A stretch of 64,000 nt of DNA, from the NCBI RefSeq assembly GCF_030453185.1, contig NZ_JAKDKW010000002.1, forward strand, positions 22,229 to 86,228, given 5' to 3'. The stretch is from Yaniella sp. (GTDB taxonomy: Bacteria > Actinomycetota > Actinomycetes > Actinomycetales > Micrococcaceae). Positions 38,969-50,509 of the stretch are shown in pieces; the stretch's first letter is position 1; each line of letters begins with the position of its first letter. A model generated the notes under the pieces. That model searched no databases. It was not told the origin of the DNA and saw nothing but the letters and a program-made list of their open reading frames with translations. The position numbers and the translations under genes were made by a program.

Positions 38969-41788
38969 TTAGTCGCGTGGCTTCTCTTGCATCTCGTAGT
39001 TTTCGATGATGTCGCCTTCGCGGATGTCGTTGATCTTGCCAAGTCCAATACCGCATTCGAAGCCCTCGCGAACTTCGGTGACATCGTCGGTGAAACGACG
39101 TAGCGAGGTAACCGTCACGTTATCGCCGACCACCTTGCCGTCACGCAGCAAGCGCGCCTGAGTGTTGCGGCGCATGATGCCCGATGAAACCATCGAACCG
39201 GCAATAGTACCGGCCTTCGATGAACGGAAGATCTCGCGGACTTCGGCGCGGCCGAGGACCACTTCTTCGTAGATCGGCTTGAGCATGCCCTTGAGTGCCA
39301 GTTCGATGTCGTCAATGACGTCGTAGATGACATTGTAGAAGCGCATATCGACGCCTTCTTCATCCGCGATTTCGTTGACGCGCTCAGCTGGACGCACGTT
39401 GAACCCGATGATAATAGCGTTATCAACGGTTGCCAGGTTGACGTCGTTCTGTGTGATTGCACCGACACCGCGGTGGATAACACGTAATTGAACTTCGTCT
39501 TCTCCGCCAACATCGACCTGCATGAGCGAATCTTCGAGTGCTTCAACAGGACCGGATGCGTCACCTTTGATAATGAGGTTGAGCGTATCCAGTTTGCCTT
39601 CGGCAACTGCCTGATCGAACTCTTCCAGAGTGATGCGTTTACGACGACGAGCCAGTGTTGCGTTGCGCTTGACTGTTTCACGACGCTCCGCAATCTGACG
39701 TGCAGTGCGTTCGTCGTTGGTTACCAAGAAGACGTCGCCTGCACGTGGCACGCTGGACAGGCCGAGGACCTGCACCGGACGTGATGGGAGGGCTTCGCTG
39801 ACGGTTTCGCCATATTCGTCGAACATCGCACGAACACGACCGTGTGCATCTCCGACTACCACGGTATCGCCAACACGCAGCGTACCGGTTTGGACAAGCA
39901 CCGTAGCCACAGGACCGCGGCCACGATCGAGGTTGGCTTCAATAGCCACACCGCGTGCGTCACGATCTGGGTTTGCGTTGAGTTCAAGTGCGGCGTCTGC
40001 CGTCAGGAGGACCGACTCAAGCAGACCGTCAATATTCTGGTTCTGGAGGGCCGATATTTCCACGAACATGGTGTCGCCACCGTATTCTTCAGGAACCAGG
40101 CCGTATTCGGAGAGCTCAGCGCGGATACGATCCGGGTTCGCGCCTTCCTTGTCGACCTTGTTAATGGCCACCACGATCGGTACTTCAGCGGCTTTGGCAT
40201 GGTTGAGCGCTTCAATTGTCTGCGGCATAACGCCGTCATCAGCTGCTACTACCAGCACGGCAATGTCAGTGACTTTGGCACCGCGGGCACGCATGGCGGT
40301 AAACGCCTCGTGGCCCGGAGTATCAATGATTGTCACCGCACGGTCTTTACCTTCGTGTTGAACATCAACCTGGTAAGCACCGATGTGCTGGGTAATACCG
40401 CCGGCTTCAGATTCGCGAACCCGTGCTTTACGAATCGCATCCAAAGTACGGGTTTTACCGTGGTCAACGTGACCCATTACAGTCACCACGGCAGGACGAG
40501 CGATCATGTCTTCTGCAGCGTCTTTGTCATCCAAATCGATGTCAAAGTCGTCAAGAATTTCACGGTCTTCATCTTCTGGGGAGACGATCTCGACTTTATA
40601 GCCGATCTCAGCGCCCAATACCTCAAAGGTGGCCTCATCCAGCGACTGGTTCGTGGTAGCCATTTCACCAAGGTGGAATAGCACAGTCACCAGTGCTGCC
40701 GGGTCTGCCTTAATTTTGTCGGCAAGATCAGCAATGGAAGAACCACGGCGAAGACGAATAACAGTATTGCCGTCGCCCCTAGGGACGTTCACGCCACCGA
40801 TTACCGGTGCCTGCTGATGCTGATCGTCATTACGCTGACGTCTCTTCGAACGGCGACGACGACCAGTCTGCGGGCCGCGACCGAATGCACCCTGAGGTGA
40901 ACCGCGACCAGGACCACGGCGTGGACCTCCGCCACCGCGACGTGGGCCGCCACGGCCTGCGTCTGCTGGTGTAGGTTTCTGGATCTGGTCCGGCATCATT
41001 GCTGGTGTTGGGCGTGGGCCAGACTCGCGTGGCTGCTGTGGCTTCGCACCAGGCTTTTGACCTGGTTTAGGTCCTGCCTTGGCAGGGCCTTTACTTGGCC
41101 CTGGCTTCGGCGCTCCACGACCAGCGGGACGTGGGCCTCCACCGCGTTCTTGACGCATGCCCTGTTGTGGGGCGAACGGGTTGTTCCCCGGACGTGGCCC
41201 CCCACCGCGTGGGCCAGGACGTGGCGCTGTGGTGTCTTGTTTGGCTTGGAAAGGATTGTTGCCTGGGCGTGCTGCTCCTGGTTTTGGAGCAGCCTTTGGA
41301 CCTGGTTTTGGAGCTGCCGGCTTTGCGGCAGGCTTCGGGGTGGCAGGCTTTGCCTCAGGTTCTGGTTCCACGGGCTGTGGTTCTGCAGGTTTGGGTTCTG
41401 CAGGTTTGGGTTCGGCAGGTTTCGCAGCTGGTTTTGGCGCTTTTTCTTCGGGCGCTTCAGCTTGCGGTTCAGGTTTCGGTGCTGCGGCCTTCGGCTCTTC
41501 AGCCGGCGCTTTGGCTTGTTCCGCTTTCGGTGCAGCAGGCTTTGCCGGCTTAGGTTTCGGAGCGGCAGGCTTAGCTGGCTGCGGTTTTGCAGCCGGTTTT
41601 GCAGCCGGTTTTGGCTTCTCCTCAGGTGCCGCATTTTCAAATTCGGCACGCAGGCGTTTCACCACTGGTGGTTCAATAGTTGAGGAAGCTGAAGATACAA
41701 ACTCGCCAATTTCTTCGAGTTTGCTCAGCGCCTCGCGGGAAGGAATCCCAAGTTGCTTGGCAACTTCGTGGACGCGCAATTTCGCCAC
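38969..41788 (-). CDS. infB: Translation initiation factor IF-2
   Basis: [39 protein letters not shown]; low-complexity Pro/Lys/Ala N-terminus. Confidence 0.97.
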   Translation of the reverse strand: MAKLRVHEVAKQLGIPSREALSKLEEIGEFVSSASSTIEPPVVKRLRAEFENAAPEEKPKPAAKPAAKPQPAKPAAPKPKPAKPAAPKAEQAKAPAEEPKAAAPKPEPQAEAPEEKAPKPAAKPAEPKPAEPKPAEPQPVEPEPEAKPATPKPAAKPAAPKPGPKAAPKPGAARPGNNPFQAKQDTTAPRPGPRGGGPRPGNNPFAPQQGMRQERGGGPRPAGRGAPKPGPSKGPAKAGPKPGQKPGAKPQQPRESGPRPTPAMMPDQIQKPTPADAGRGGPRRGGGGPRRGPGRGSPQGAFGRGPQTGRRRRSKRRQRNDDQHQQAPVIGGVNVPRGDGNTVIRLRRGSSIADLADKIKADPAALVTVLFHLGEMATTNQSLDEATFEVLGAEIGYKVEIVSPEDEDREILDDFDIDLDDKDAAEDMIARPAVVTVMGHVDHGKTRTLDAIRKARVRESEAGGITQHIGAYQVDVQHEGKDRAVTIIDTPGHEAFTAMRARGAKVTDIAVLVVAADDGVMPQTIEALNHAKAAEVPIVVAINKVDKEGANPDRIRAELSEYGLVPEEYGGDTMFVEISALQNQNIDGLLESVLLTADAALELNANPDRDARGVAIEANLDRGRGPVATVLVQTGTLRVGDTVVVGDAHGRVRAMFDEYGETVSEALPSRPVQVLGLSSVPRAGDVFLVTNDERTARQIAERRETVKRNATLARRRKRITLEEFDQAVAEGKLDTLNLIIKGDASGPVEALEDSLMQVDVGGEDEVQLRVIHRGVGAITQNDVNLATVDNAIIIGFNVRPAERVNEIADEEGVDMRFYNVIYDVIDDIELALKGMLKPIYEEVVLGRAEVREIFRSSKAGTIAGSMVSSGIMRRNTQARLLRDGKVVGDNVTVTSLRRFTDDVTEVREGFECGIGLGKINDIREGDIIENYEMQEKPRD
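41272..41629 (-). repeat. Degenerate KPAxPKP/AEPKP repeats in the infB N-terminal linker
   Basis: [19 protein letters not shown] and [11 protein letters not shown] protein repeats visible as repeated DNA. Confidence 0.7.
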
Positions 41789-41967
41789 GATTCTCCTGTT
41801 CTGGCTGAATCGTGGCCTGCACTATTTAGTACACAACCGCGATTCTGGCCGGTCGAATGTATGCTCTGTCGTCATACGCACAAGACCGCCTAACAGGTGG
41901 CTCATGCGTCGTGAGCTGACTTTGATATTCATCGTTGGGCACTCATCGTGTGCTCACCGGGTATCCA

Positions 41968-42282
41968 TCAGTTCTCTGACCCGCTTTCATCATTGTTCGG
42001 TGTGTTGGTGTCATCTTCACGACACTTGAGCAGTGCCGCTTCGAGCTTTTCGGTATCGACTTGATTGCGAAAAGCACGATTGAACGCACGCCTTTGTAGC
42101 GCCGTAGATAAACACCCCGGCTCGCGATGCACCCATGCACCCCGTCCCGGCAATACGCTGCGCTCATCGATCACCAATGATCGGGAATCAACGGTTCTGT
42201 CATACGCAACACGTACTAGGTTTGTAGTCATTTCGCGCGTGCGACATCCGATACATAATCGCATCGGTTTATGGTTGGCCAT
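41968..42282 (-). CDS. YlxR family (DUF448) protein
   Basis: MRLCIGCRTREMTTNLVRV, VLPGRGAWVHREPGCLSTALQRRAFNRAFR. Confidence 0.9.
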   Translation of the reverse strand: MANHKPMRLCIGCRTREMTTNLVRVAYDRTVDSRSLVIDERSVLPGRGAWVHREPGCLSTALQRRAFNRAFRNQVDTEKLEAALLKCREDDTNTPNNDESGSEN

Positions 42283-42356
42283 AGCCCTCCAGATCTATCA
42301 AACGCGCGTCGACCTGTACTAGTCTAACTCAATTCGGCTCATTGACGCCAAAGCGC

Positions 42357-43361
42357 TTAGTCGTCAGCGGATGTTTGGGCCGCAACCTGCTGTTCGTAGA
42401 CCGACTCCCCCATAATATCGATACGCCATCCTGTGAGTTTTGCTGCCAAGCGAGCATTCTGTCCTTCCTTACCGATGGCCAGCGATAGCTGATAATCGGG
42501 GACAACGACAGATGCTGATCTCGTGGCTTCGTCGACACCGTACACTTTGACTACTTTTGAAGGCGATAGCGCTGCCGTTATGAATTTCACAGGATCTGCG
42601 GAGTGGTCGACGATATCAATTTTCTCATCATTGAGTTCAGTCATGACAGCACGCACACGAGCACCCATCTCACCGATGCATGCGCCCTTCGCGTTGATGC
42701 CGGGTTCGTTTGCGCTGACCGCAATCTTGGTGCGGTGACCCGCTTCGCGTGCTATCGCTGATATCTCTACTGTGCCGTTGGCAATTTCGGGGACTTCAAA
42801 TTCAAAGAGTTTCCGGACAAGACCGGGGTGAGAACGCGATAGCGTTACTGATGGTCCCTTGTTGCCGCGGCCTACTGATACCACGTAAGAACGCAAACGT
42901 GTGCCATGAGAATAATTTTCGCCAGGGACCTGTTCGGCCGGTGGAAGAACCGCCTCCACGCTGCCCAGGTCTACCTGGATCATGTGAGGGTTTGTGCCCT
43001 GTTGAATCACACCGGACACAAGCTGATCTTGTTTGTCTCGGAACTCTCCTAAGACTTGATCATCTTCGGCGTCTCTCAAACGCTGCACGATAACTTGTCG
43101 TGCCGTTGAAGCAGCCACTCGCCCAAAGCCCGAAGGAGTGTCGTCGAATTCCCCGATCGGTTCGTCATCCTCACCATATTCTGTTGCCCAGATGGTGACT
43201 TTTCCCGATTTTGTATCGAGTTCGGCACGAGACTGCGGAATCGCGCCTGGAGATTTGTGGTAGGCCAACAAGAGCGCCTGTTCTATTGTTGGGATGAGCT
43301 GCGCCAACGGAACCTCATGTTCCGTCTCGAGCATTCGAAGCAAGGAAATATCGATGTCCAC
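42357..43361 (-). CDS. nusA: Transcription termination/antitermination protein NusA
   Basis: S1/KH domains; EPGINAKGACIGEMGARVRAVMTELNDEKIDIV; GTG start (VDIDISLL). Confidence 0.95.
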   Translation of the reverse strand: MDIDISLLRMLETEHEVPLAQLIPTIEQALLLAYHKSPGAIPQSRAELDTKSGKVTIWATEYGEDDEPIGEFDDTPSGFGRVAASTARQVIVQRLRDAEDDQVLGEFRDKQDQLVSGVIQQGTNPHMIQVDLGSVEAVLPPAEQVPGENYSHGTRLRSYVVSVGRGNKGPSVTLSRSHPGLVRKLFEFEVPEIANGTVEISAIAREAGHRTKIAVSANEPGINAKGACIGEMGARVRAVMTELNDEKIDIVDHSADPVKFITAALSPSKVVKVYGVDEATRSASVVVPDYQLSLAIGKEGQNARLAAKLTGWRIDIMGESVYEQQVAAQTSADD

Positions 43362-43440
43362 CAGGTTCCTCCGTGTGTTCATTCACTTGTGATTCTGTTA
43401 TACGTTCAATTATTTTCTGAATACTGTCAGAGTATCCTGG

Positions 43441-44010
43441 CTATTTTAGCTGAACTTGCACGATTGCGTTAGAAAGCTGCTCGTACCGATAGTGTTCTGG
43501 ATCAGAATATTTGACCGGCATGCCCTTCTTCGCCCCCGGAATGATTTGCACCAGCTCAACACCATCGTCGTCAACACTGTGGATCTTGGCGTCGTCAGGC
43601 TCACCGCCGTCAAGCATGACATTTACTACACGTCCAAGATTCTTATCCCAGTGGTGCTGACGGACCAGGGGCCGATCAATGCCTGGCGTCGAGACTTCAA
43701 GCGTGTACGTCTCTGTTCCGATTTCAGGGATGTAGTCTCCCTGCGCATCAAGGGCGGCCGAAATCTCGTGAGTTACTTCGGCGATTGAGTCAAGAATGAC
43801 ACCGTCAGAGTCATCGACACGGTCTACAAATACTGATAGCACCCGGTCGCCAGGTGCTCCCCCAACGACGACTTCTTCGCACCACAGTCCATGACCTTCA
43901 ACTATGGCACCGATGAGGGCTTGTAGCTCGGATCGCTCCATAGAGTCCAGTTCAGATACAGCTGGTTTTGATTCAGATGAATTTGTTGCGAAACTACGAC
44001 GGTTAGCCAT
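43441..44010 (-). CDS. rimP: Ribosome maturation factor RimP
   Basis: YTLEVSTPGIDRPLVRQHHWDKNLGRVV; upstream of nusA. Confidence 0.93.
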   Translation of the reverse strand: MANRRSFATNSSESKPAVSELDSMERSELQALIGAIVEGHGLWCEEVVVGGAPGDRVLSVFVDRVDDSDGVILDSIAEVTHEISAALDAQGDYIPEIGTETYTLEVSTPGIDRPLVRQHHWDKNLGRVVNVMLDGGEPDDAKIHSVDDDGVELVQIIPGAKKGMPVKYSDPEHYRYEQLSNAIVQVQLK

Positions 44011-44112
44011 AATGCGTTGATGCACTCCTTGTAGTGTTGGTAATACAGTTGTACCAACCTCGGGGACGTCTTGGTGTTGTTGAAGATAACTGTGACACAA
44101 TACTGTGATGTG

Positions 44113-44802
44113 ATGGAACTGAATTCGACCGCCCCTACGGAGAAGTCTCGTCCACGAGTGCTTCGTGGACTGGTTGCAATAGTTGTGACCGCCGCTCTTG
44201 TTGGACTTGGAATCTGGGTTGGGTCCAGTTATTTCCGAGGGGCGGAAGGGGTCGCACCTTCAGATAGTGAGCTGTCAGCCTCGCAACATACAAGTCATCT
44301 AGTTCGGTCGCTGCGTATTTCAGCAGCTTCCAATACAACGCCGCCCAACATTGCTTCTATTCCCGAGGCTGCAGCTGGAGTTGAACCGTTTGAATGCGGA
44401 ACTCGATTTTCAACGGCTTTAGAAGATGCGGTTGTTGACCTGGTCGGTGTCGATTATTTATCGACCGTTGCTGGATCTCGCTCGCTCGATGTAGAGCCCT
44501 GGCGGGTTCAGCAAACGCAAGCTCATACTGGCGCCATTGCACTTAAGCAGTTATTTCCTGAAGAGTGTACCCCCCAAGTTCCGATAGTGTACTCGCTGGA
44601 TGCCGATATGCGTTTCGCCGATGCCATCAGTGTTCGTCAGATGCTCCTGGGGTCGGATGAACTCGTCGAGGAATGGTCACAGCTCTACTTGCTCGCGGAA
44701 ACCGAAGAGGAACGAGAGATCGCTTTATCGGGGCTCTGGCAGGTTGTGAATTGGGAAGCCTCGGCGTCTCCCGGGCGCTCCCCTTTCTCTCTGGTTTGGT
44801 AA
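44113..44802 (+). CDS. Hypothetical membrane-anchored protein
   Basis: Single N-terminal TM (VLRGLVAIVVTAALVGLGIWVG) and extracytoplasmic domain; divergent from rimP. Confidence 0.65.
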   Translation: MELNSTAPTEKSRPRVLRGLVAIVVTAALVGLGIWVGSSYFRGAEGVAPSDSELSASQHTSHLVRSLRISAASNTTPPNIASIPEAAAGVEPFECGTRFSTALEDAVVDLVGVDYLSTVAGSRSLDVEPWRVQQTQAHTGAIALKQLFPEECTPQVPIVYSLDADMRFADAISVRQMLLGSDELVEEWSQLYLLAETEEEREIALSGLWQVVNWEASASPGRSPFSLVW

Positions 44803-44840
44803 TTTCCAAGCAGCATCTCTGAATCAGTCTGTGTGCACGA

Positions 44841-44874
44841 AAAAACGGCCAACACGTGCTGGTTGGCCGTTTTT
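44841..44874. terminator. Bidirectional terminator between convergent proS and hypothetical gene
   Basis: AAAAACGGCCAAC-ACGTGCT-GGTTGGCCGTTTTT. Confidence 0.85.
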
Positions 44875-44893
44875 CAATATCTGCGATGAAAGC

Positions 44894-46720
44894 CTATCCT
44901 TGGCTGTTTTGGTACTTGCGTACCAGGGCCACCACATGATCTAATGCATCGTCGAGCGGAATATCTTCACGGGTGTCCGCATGGCGGTCCTTAAGTTCCA
45001 AAGTGCCTTTGGCCAGGCCACGTCCGACAATCAAATGCAGGGGCACACCGATGAGTTCTGCATCGGAGAACTTCACGCCGGCTTGTGCTTTTCGACGGTC
45101 GTCGTAGAGTACTTCTACTCCGGCGGCTTCCAGTTTCGTTGCGAACTCTTCTGCAGCTTCAAAAATCTCATCGTCTTTACCAGTTGCAACAATATGCACG
45201 TGAGCCGGTGCTACATTCATAGGCCAAATCAGGCCCTTATCGTCGTGGTGTGCTTCAGCAAGGGCGGCGACCGCACGAGATATTCCGATACCGTAGGACC
45301 CCATGGTGACTACGACTTGTTTGCCATGTTCATCCAGCACCTTTAAGTCCAGTGCTTCGGCATATTTACGTCCGAGTTGGAAGATATGCCCCATCTCCAT
45401 ACCGCGGCGCGTCGCAAGTGGGCCGGAACCATCTGGCGCCGGATCCCCATCACGAACAGCCGTTGCTTCAATAACTGCATCCCAGGTGAAGTCCCTATCG
45501 GCGACCAAACCAAAAACGTGCTTTTGATCTTGGTTGGCACCGGTGACCCAGCTGGAACCGCTCACGATCCGAGGATCTACAAAGAACGGTATTCCGGTCT
45601 GAGACTTCGTGCCCAGCATTGGAATGGCATTGCCATCCTGCAACAAGGTCGGGCCGATGTATCCAGGCACCAGATTGGCGTGTTTGGCAATGTCATCATG
45701 GGTGGCCGGTTCAACTTCAGGTTCACCAGCCACGCCGAGTGCATCGGGGATGAACGCTTCAAGTCGTTTAACGTCGACCTCGCGGTCTCCTGGCACCGCG
45801 ACGACGAATAGTTGACGCTCACCACCATCCAGGACGGCAGTTAGCACCACACATTTCAGCGTTTCGGAGGCTTCCCAGCTGCCGTTGTCTTTCGGAGCGA
45901 GTTCGTTGGCGACTTCTACGAGTGCAGCAATGGTAGTTGAGACGGGAGTGTCTTTGACTTCGGCAGCAGGTGCTTCGGTGTAGTCGATGGTTTCCGGCAC
46001 AACGGTGTCAACGGCTTCAACATTTGCTCGGTATCCGCCTGGAGATTCAACGAAGGTATCCTCACCGGCAGCGGACGGGTGCAGGAACTCCTCAGACCGC
46101 GATCCACCCATGGCACCAGCCATTGCTTGAACTGCCACGACTTCAAGACCGAGACGTTCGAATATACGAACGTAGGCCAGACGGTGCTTATCGTAAGCTT
46201 CGTTCAAACCATCTTGGTCAATGGTGAAGGAGTAGGAGTCCTTCATGATGAATTCACGAACGCGAAGTAAACCGGCCCGTGGGCGGGCTTCATCACGGTA
46301 TTTCGTCTGGATCTGGTACAGGTACACTGGCAGATCTTTGTATGACGAATAGTGGTCTTTGACCAGCAAGGTGAACAACTCTTCGTGCGTTGGCGCTAGC
46401 AGAAAATCTGAGCCAGAGCGGTCTTGCAAACGGAAAATGCCGTCCCCATAATCTTCCCAGCGACCAGTTGCCTCATACGGTTCTTTTGGCAATAATGCGG
46501 GGAAGTGCACCTCTTGGCCGCCGATGGCGTTCATTTCTTCACGAACGATATTCTCGACCTTATTTTTCACTCGCAGGCCAAGCGGCAACCAGGTGTAGCC
46601 ACCAGGGGCTGCACGGCGAATATAACCAGCACGGACTAGCAGTTTATGGCTGGCGACTTCGGCATCGGCCGGATCATCACGCAGGGTGCGGAGGAATAAG
46701 CTTGACATGCGCAAGGGCAC
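44894..46720 (-). CDS. proS: Proline--tRNA ligase
   Basis: Class II aa[56 protein letters not shown]. Confidence 0.97.
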   Translation of the reverse strand: MPLRMSSLFLRTLRDDPADAEVASHKLLVRAGYIRRAAPGGYTWLPLGLRVKNKVENIVREEMNAIGGQEVHFPALLPKEPYEATGRWEDYGDGIFRLQDRSGSDFLLAPTHEELFTLLVKDHYSSYKDLPVYLYQIQTKYRDEARPRAGLLRVREFIMKDSYSFTIDQDGLNEAYDKHRLAYVRIFERLGLEVVAVQAMAGAMGGSRSEEFLHPSAAGEDTFVESPGGYRANVEAVDTVVPETIDYTEAPAAEVKDTPVSTTIAALVEVANELAPKDNGSWEASETLKCVVLTAVLDGGERQLFVVAVPGDREVDVKRLEAFIPDALGVAGEPEVEPATHDDIAKHANLVPGYIGPTLLQDGNAIPMLGTKSQTGIPFFVDPRIVSGSSWVTGANQDQKHVFGLVADRDFTWDAVIEATAVRDGDPAPDGSGPLATRRGMEMGHIFQLGRKYAEALDLKVLDEHGKQVVVTMGSYGIGISRAVAALAEAHHDDKGLIWPMNVAPAHVHIVATGKDDEIFEAAEEFATKLEAAGVEVLYDDRRKAQAGVKFSDAELIGVPLHLIVGRGLAKGTLELKDRHADTREDIPLDDALDHVVALVRKYQNSQG

Positions 46721-46765
46721 TCGGGGCTCCGTTCGTTAACAAATTTTTGGGTATCTCGATGTATT

Positions 46766-47398
46766 CTACCGCAGCATTTCTTGCAGCTGATCGGTCAGTG
46801 TCAGTGATAGGGCAACATCTACTGGTGGTGTGGATGATGCCACAAGGACAGTGTTTTCATCACGCGAGATCACTACTGATGATGCCGTATCATCGTCGCG
46901 TTCAATCTGCACTTCGAAAGCATCGTCGGTGTGGTGGTTCAGTGGCTCGACTTCAGCTTTCAGCACTGGGCAATTTTCCACGAAGTCTTGTAGCTCGGTG
47001 GTGAAAGCATCGGCTTCGTCCACCGTGGGGAAGCCAAAAACCCCCAGGGACTGTGATTCTTCTTCGTCATCATCATTTGGGGTGGTCATCTGACCGAATC
47101 CGGCAATTTCTGGGGCTGTTTCCGGCACCCGTGGGCAGTGTGAGCCGTCCCCGGCCTGCTTCGGCAACACGAGGGTGGTGAAGGCTTCCAATGCGCTATC
47201 ACCGGTGGGGAGTTCTGCAGGTTGGGGGTGTTCCAAAACTTCGGCAATATTGGCGGTAACCAACTCATCAGTTATTGCCGTCTCGGATACCTCCGGAGAG
47301 CTGGAAGCACTAACCGATGCTTCCGGCGGCAAGGGCTGATCAGTACAGGCTGTCAACGCAAGAGCAGCGACAAAGATCAAAACGTTGCGACGTTTCAT
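46766..47398 (-). CDS. Putative lipoprotein
   Basis: Signal peptide with lipobox: MKRRNVLIFVAALALTACTDQ. Confidence 0.75.
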   Translation of the reverse strand: MKRRNVLIFVAALALTACTDQPLPPEASVSASSSPEVSETAITDELVTANIAEVLEHPQPAELPTGDSALEAFTTLVLPKQAGDGSHCPRVPETAPEIAGFGQMTTPNDDDEEESQSLGVFGFPTVDEADAFTTELQDFVENCPVLKAEVEPLNHHTDDAFEVQIERDDDTASSVVISRDENTVLVASSTPPVDVALSLTLTDQLQEMLR

Positions 47399-48204
47399 GA
47401 TGCTTCCTGCACCGCCTGGGTAATCTCGGCAAGGGTGTCGGCTGCGCTCTCGACATCGCTACCCGGTTCTACCAGAATCCAAAATACCTGTGTGTCGAAT
47501 CGGACAATAATGGTCGATGATGTCACGGCAATATTTTCGGATTCGGGTTCCGGAATATCATCGGGGGAAATCACGTAGTCTGGCAGCGCGCCCGGGTCCG
47601 AGATGGCCATATCTGCCCCTTCCAGTTCACCGGACAATTCGCCGGACGAACTCAGAACCAGGTCCTGGTCAGCTGCTTCTAAAGACTCCGGAACGTTGAT
47701 TCCCTCGGCTTCTGACATAGATGTTGCCGTATAGTCCAAGGTTAAAACGTTCGTGTCATCGATGGTGAGATCAACGGAATCGCAGTCCCTCCAAGCCGCG
47801 GTGCGTGCGTTGAAGTAGTTCTTGGCATCTTCGGAGGTGTCGAATGCGGCAGCAACAACGGTCTGGGCTGCATGGGTGTTCTCGCCACTTTGCGAACTAA
47901 ACCCGACGACGAGGTCATTGGTGGTGTAGTACTGCGGGTCCACGGTGCCCGCGCATTCCGCAGGTTCGGGATCATACTGGGCCAGACTGTCATCTGCGGA
48001 TTGTAGTGTGTTCACTGCGGGAACACCGGTAGAGATGATCGCATCGTCGTCCATGGCCACACTTATGGCCTGGTGGTAAAGAGTCTGTGCAGGCACTTCG
48101 ACCTCTGGCGGCGGTGTCACATCCACCGAAGACTGCTCGCGCGGCTCAGCGCAGCCGGTAAATACCAGCACGCCAGCGACGATCAAAGCCAGGTGATTGC
48201 GCAT
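47395..48204 (-). CDS. Putative lipoprotein (PknH-sensor-like architecture)
   Basis: Signal peptide with lipobox MRNHLALIVAGVLVFTGCAEP; same layout as the neighbouring lipoprotein. Confidence 0.72.
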   Translation of the reverse strand: MRNHLALIVAGVLVFTGCAEPREQSSVDVTPPPEVEVPAQTLYHQAISVAMDDDAIISTGVPAVNTLQSADDSLAQYDPEPAECAGTVDPQYYTTNDLVVGFSSQSGENTHAAQTVVAAAFDTSEDAKNYFNARTAAWRDCDSVDLTIDDTNVLTLDYTATSMSEAEGINVPESLEAADQDLVLSSSGELSGELEGADMAISDPGALPDYVISPDDIPEPESENIAVTSSTIIVRFDTQVFWILVEPGSDVESAADTLAEITQAVQEAS

Positions 48205-48227
48205 GCCTGCTTGTCCTCTCACGGTGG

Positions 48228-49145
48228 TTAAAACAATACGGTAGCGAAGTGGTCAACGGTAGCAAAGCCAACGCGTTCATACGTTCTGATGGCGGCGGTA
48301 TTGTAATCGTTGACGTAGAGCGACACCACTGGGACGAGTTTCAGTGCACGGTTAACGACGGAGGCCATGGCCGGTGCAGCGCGCCCCTGCCCGCGTGCGT
48401 CGGGACGTATCCAGACACCTTGAATTTGAATGGCTTCAGAAGTGACGATACCGAAGTCGGCTTTAAACCTGACCGATTGTTGCTCCGTTTCGATCATGGT
48501 ATGACCCTTGGCGATGAGTTGACGAACGCGCAGGCGGTATCCATTCGAGCCATCTGCCAGGGGTGAGTACCCAAGTTCTTCGGTGAACATGGATACGGAT
48601 GCAGGTAGGACGAGGTCGTAGTCGGCCTCGGTTGCCGTGCGGATATTCGGGTTGTCCAAGACCGAGGAGTGTTCGGTGATGGTCATAAAGGGCTGGTCGT
48701 TTCGTATTTCGCGAGCAGATTGAGGGCCGTGTTGCAACGATTCCCACACACCAGTGACCGCGGGTTGGGGGCCGAAAATGGAACCGAAATGTTCGTCGAG
48801 TGCCACAAGGGCTTGGCCGAAGTAGGCACCATGTTCAGGGTCGTTGGTTATAGGGACGATGTTTGCCCCAGCCCAGCACGCTGCCAGAAGTTGACCGGGT
48901 TGAGCAGGGTCGAAAATTCCAAGAAATATACCCCGGGCAAAACCACCGATAGGTCCTGCACGGCGACCCGTGTCCAGGATGGATTGGACGTACGCGCTGG
49001 TGATGGGCTGTTTGCTGACGAGTTTTCCCAGCGCTGCGGTATCCGAATTAGCTAGGATACGCACCGTATCGCCGGTGGCACGTGCCACAGCGTCTTCGGC
49101 GTCCAGCAGCCAGCGCAGCGTACGGGTCAGATGCCGCAAGGTCAC
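48228..49145 (-). CDS. GNAT family N-acetyltransferase with DUF4081 N-terminus
   Basis: GVWIRPDARGQGRAAPAMASVVNRAL...VSLYVNDYNTAAIRTYERVGF; position next to RseP matches Rv2867c. Confidence 0.87.
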   Translation of the reverse strand: MTLRHLTRTLRWLLDAEDAVARATGDTVRILANSDTAALGKLVSKQPITSAYVQSILDTGRRAGPIGGFARGIFLGIFDPAQPGQLLAACWAGANIVPITNDPEHGAYFGQALVALDEHFGSIFGPQPAVTGVWESLQHGPQSAREIRNDQPFMTITEHSSVLDNPNIRTATEADYDLVLPASVSMFTEELGYSPLADGSNGYRLRVRQLIAKGHTMIETEQQSVRFKADFGIVTSEAIQIQGVWIRPDARGQGRAAPAMASVVNRALKLVPVVSLYVNDYNTAAIRTYERVGFATVDHFATVLF

Positions 49146-49166
49146 CCTTTCTAAAAATCCAGTCTT

Positions 49167-50501
49167 TTAAAACAGTGTCACAGGTTTGATGAGGTCGGCA
49201 ATGATCAACAATACTGCCATGCTTAATAATAGGCCGAACACCACAATGGTGAGTGGGAACATTTGGGCGATGTCGAATGGGCCAGGATCTGGTTTACCAC
49301 GGAGTTTGGCCCAGCCACGTCGAATCCATTCCCAGAGGCCGCCAAGTACGTGACCACCGTCCAGTGGGAGCAGTGGAATCAGGTTGAACACCATGAGGGC
49401 AACGTTCAGCCCTGCAATCAGTGACAACAGCATTGCGCCGCGATCAGCAAGCGGGATGTCCTGTTGTGCAGCCGCTTCCCCTGCGATTCGCCCAACGCCG
49501 ACGACCGAAACCGGTCCGGTGGGATCACGTTCGCCGTCTGTTAGCAGGACCTTGGCAGTGTCCCAGAGTTTGGCCGGCAGCACGGTGATGACGGAGAAGG
49601 TTCCGGAGATTTGGTCGCCGAGCACGCCAAAGGCAGCCGTGACGGGCTGCTCAACATTTTCGATCTGCGATGACATCCCGATAAATCCCACTGACGTAGT
49701 CTCGACGTCGCCGGAGGCATCGGTAACCGACTGGTTGAAACGGTCGAGTTGAGGACGTTCGGTGAGTACCGGGGTGATGGTTGAGCTCAGAGTCTCACCG
49801 TCTCGTACGTATGTGATATTCGTCTGAGCATTGGCCCGCTTACGGATAGCCCCCGAAAGCTCATCCCAGTCCGACACTTCTTGGTTATTGAAGTGTGTAA
49901 CGGTGTCGCCGGGACGTAAACCCGCTTCCCACGCAGGGGAAGGTTCGTCGTCCGCACCGCAATCGGCCTGCAGGGCGGCAGCGTCAGTCGTTTCGGTCAT
50001 ACATTCGAAGACGTCACTGACTTTGGTGGTGGGCGTTGCAACACCAAAAGAGGTGACCAGGATAGCTGTGATGACGAGCGCGATGATCAGGTTCATGAAT
50101 GGGCCGCCCAGCATGATGATGATGCGTTTCCACACGGGCAGCGAGATAAAGGTGCGTCCTTCATCCTGGGCGGTAAGTTCTGCTGCAGCGTCTTCGCGCG
50201 CTTGCTGCGCCATTGTTTGAAAGTAGCGTCGGCGAGACTTCGAGACTTTCTCACCTGGTGTATTGGGCGGCAGCATACCGATCATGGAAACATAGCCACC
50301 CAGTGGGATGGCTTTGACGCCGTATTCTGTTTCACCTTTTCTCGTCGACCAGAGGGTTTTGCCGAACCCGATCATGTACTGGGTGACCCGTACATTGAAC
50401 AGTTTGGCGGGGACCAGGTGGCCGATCTCGTGGAGGGCGATGGATACAGCGATCGCGATCACCATGATGAGGATGCCGGCCACGGCGAGGAGAATCGTCA
50501 T
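49167..50501 (-). CDS. Site-2 intramembrane zinc metalloprotease, M50 family (RseP/Rip1)
   Basis: IALHEIGHLVPAKLF (HExxH), PDZ region, LIPLLPLDGGHVLGGL. Confidence 0.93.
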   Translation of the reverse strand: MTILLAVAGILIMVIAIAVSIALHEIGHLVPAKLFNVRVTQYMIGFGKTLWSTRKGETEYGVKAIPLGGYVSMIGMLPPNTPGEKVSKSRRRYFQTMAQQAREDAAAELTAQDEGRTFISLPVWKRIIIMLGGPFMNLIIALVITAILVTSFGVATPTTKVSDVFECMTETTDAAALQADCGADDEPSPAWEAGLRPGDTVTHFNNQEVSDWDELSGAIRKRANAQTNITYVRDGETLSSTITPVLTERPQLDRFNQSVTDASGDVETTSVGFIGMSSQIENVEQPVTAAFGVLGDQISGTFSVITVLPAKLWDTAKVLLTDGERDPTGPVSVVGVGRIAGEAAAQQDIPLADRGAMLLSLIAGLNVALMVFNLIPLLPLDGGHVLGGLWEWIRRGWAKLRGKPDPGPFDIAQMFPLTIVVFGLLLSMAVLLIIADLIKPVTLF

Positions 50502-50509
50502 GCAGGCAC

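Noticed and set aside
39705-40681. Long plus-strand ORFs (218 and 279 aa) opposite infB
   Set aside because: Fully antisense to the highly conserved IF-2 G domain; no homology recognised.
41272-41629. Repeat array in infB as a CRISPR candidate
   Set aside because: Repeats are short, in-frame, coding Pro/Lys/Ala motifs without unique spacers.
41057-42029. Long plus-strand ORFs (208 and 290 aa) opposite infB
   Set aside because: Gly/Phe/Ala-rich shadow translations of the low-complexity infB N-terminus; no RBS and no recognisable domain.
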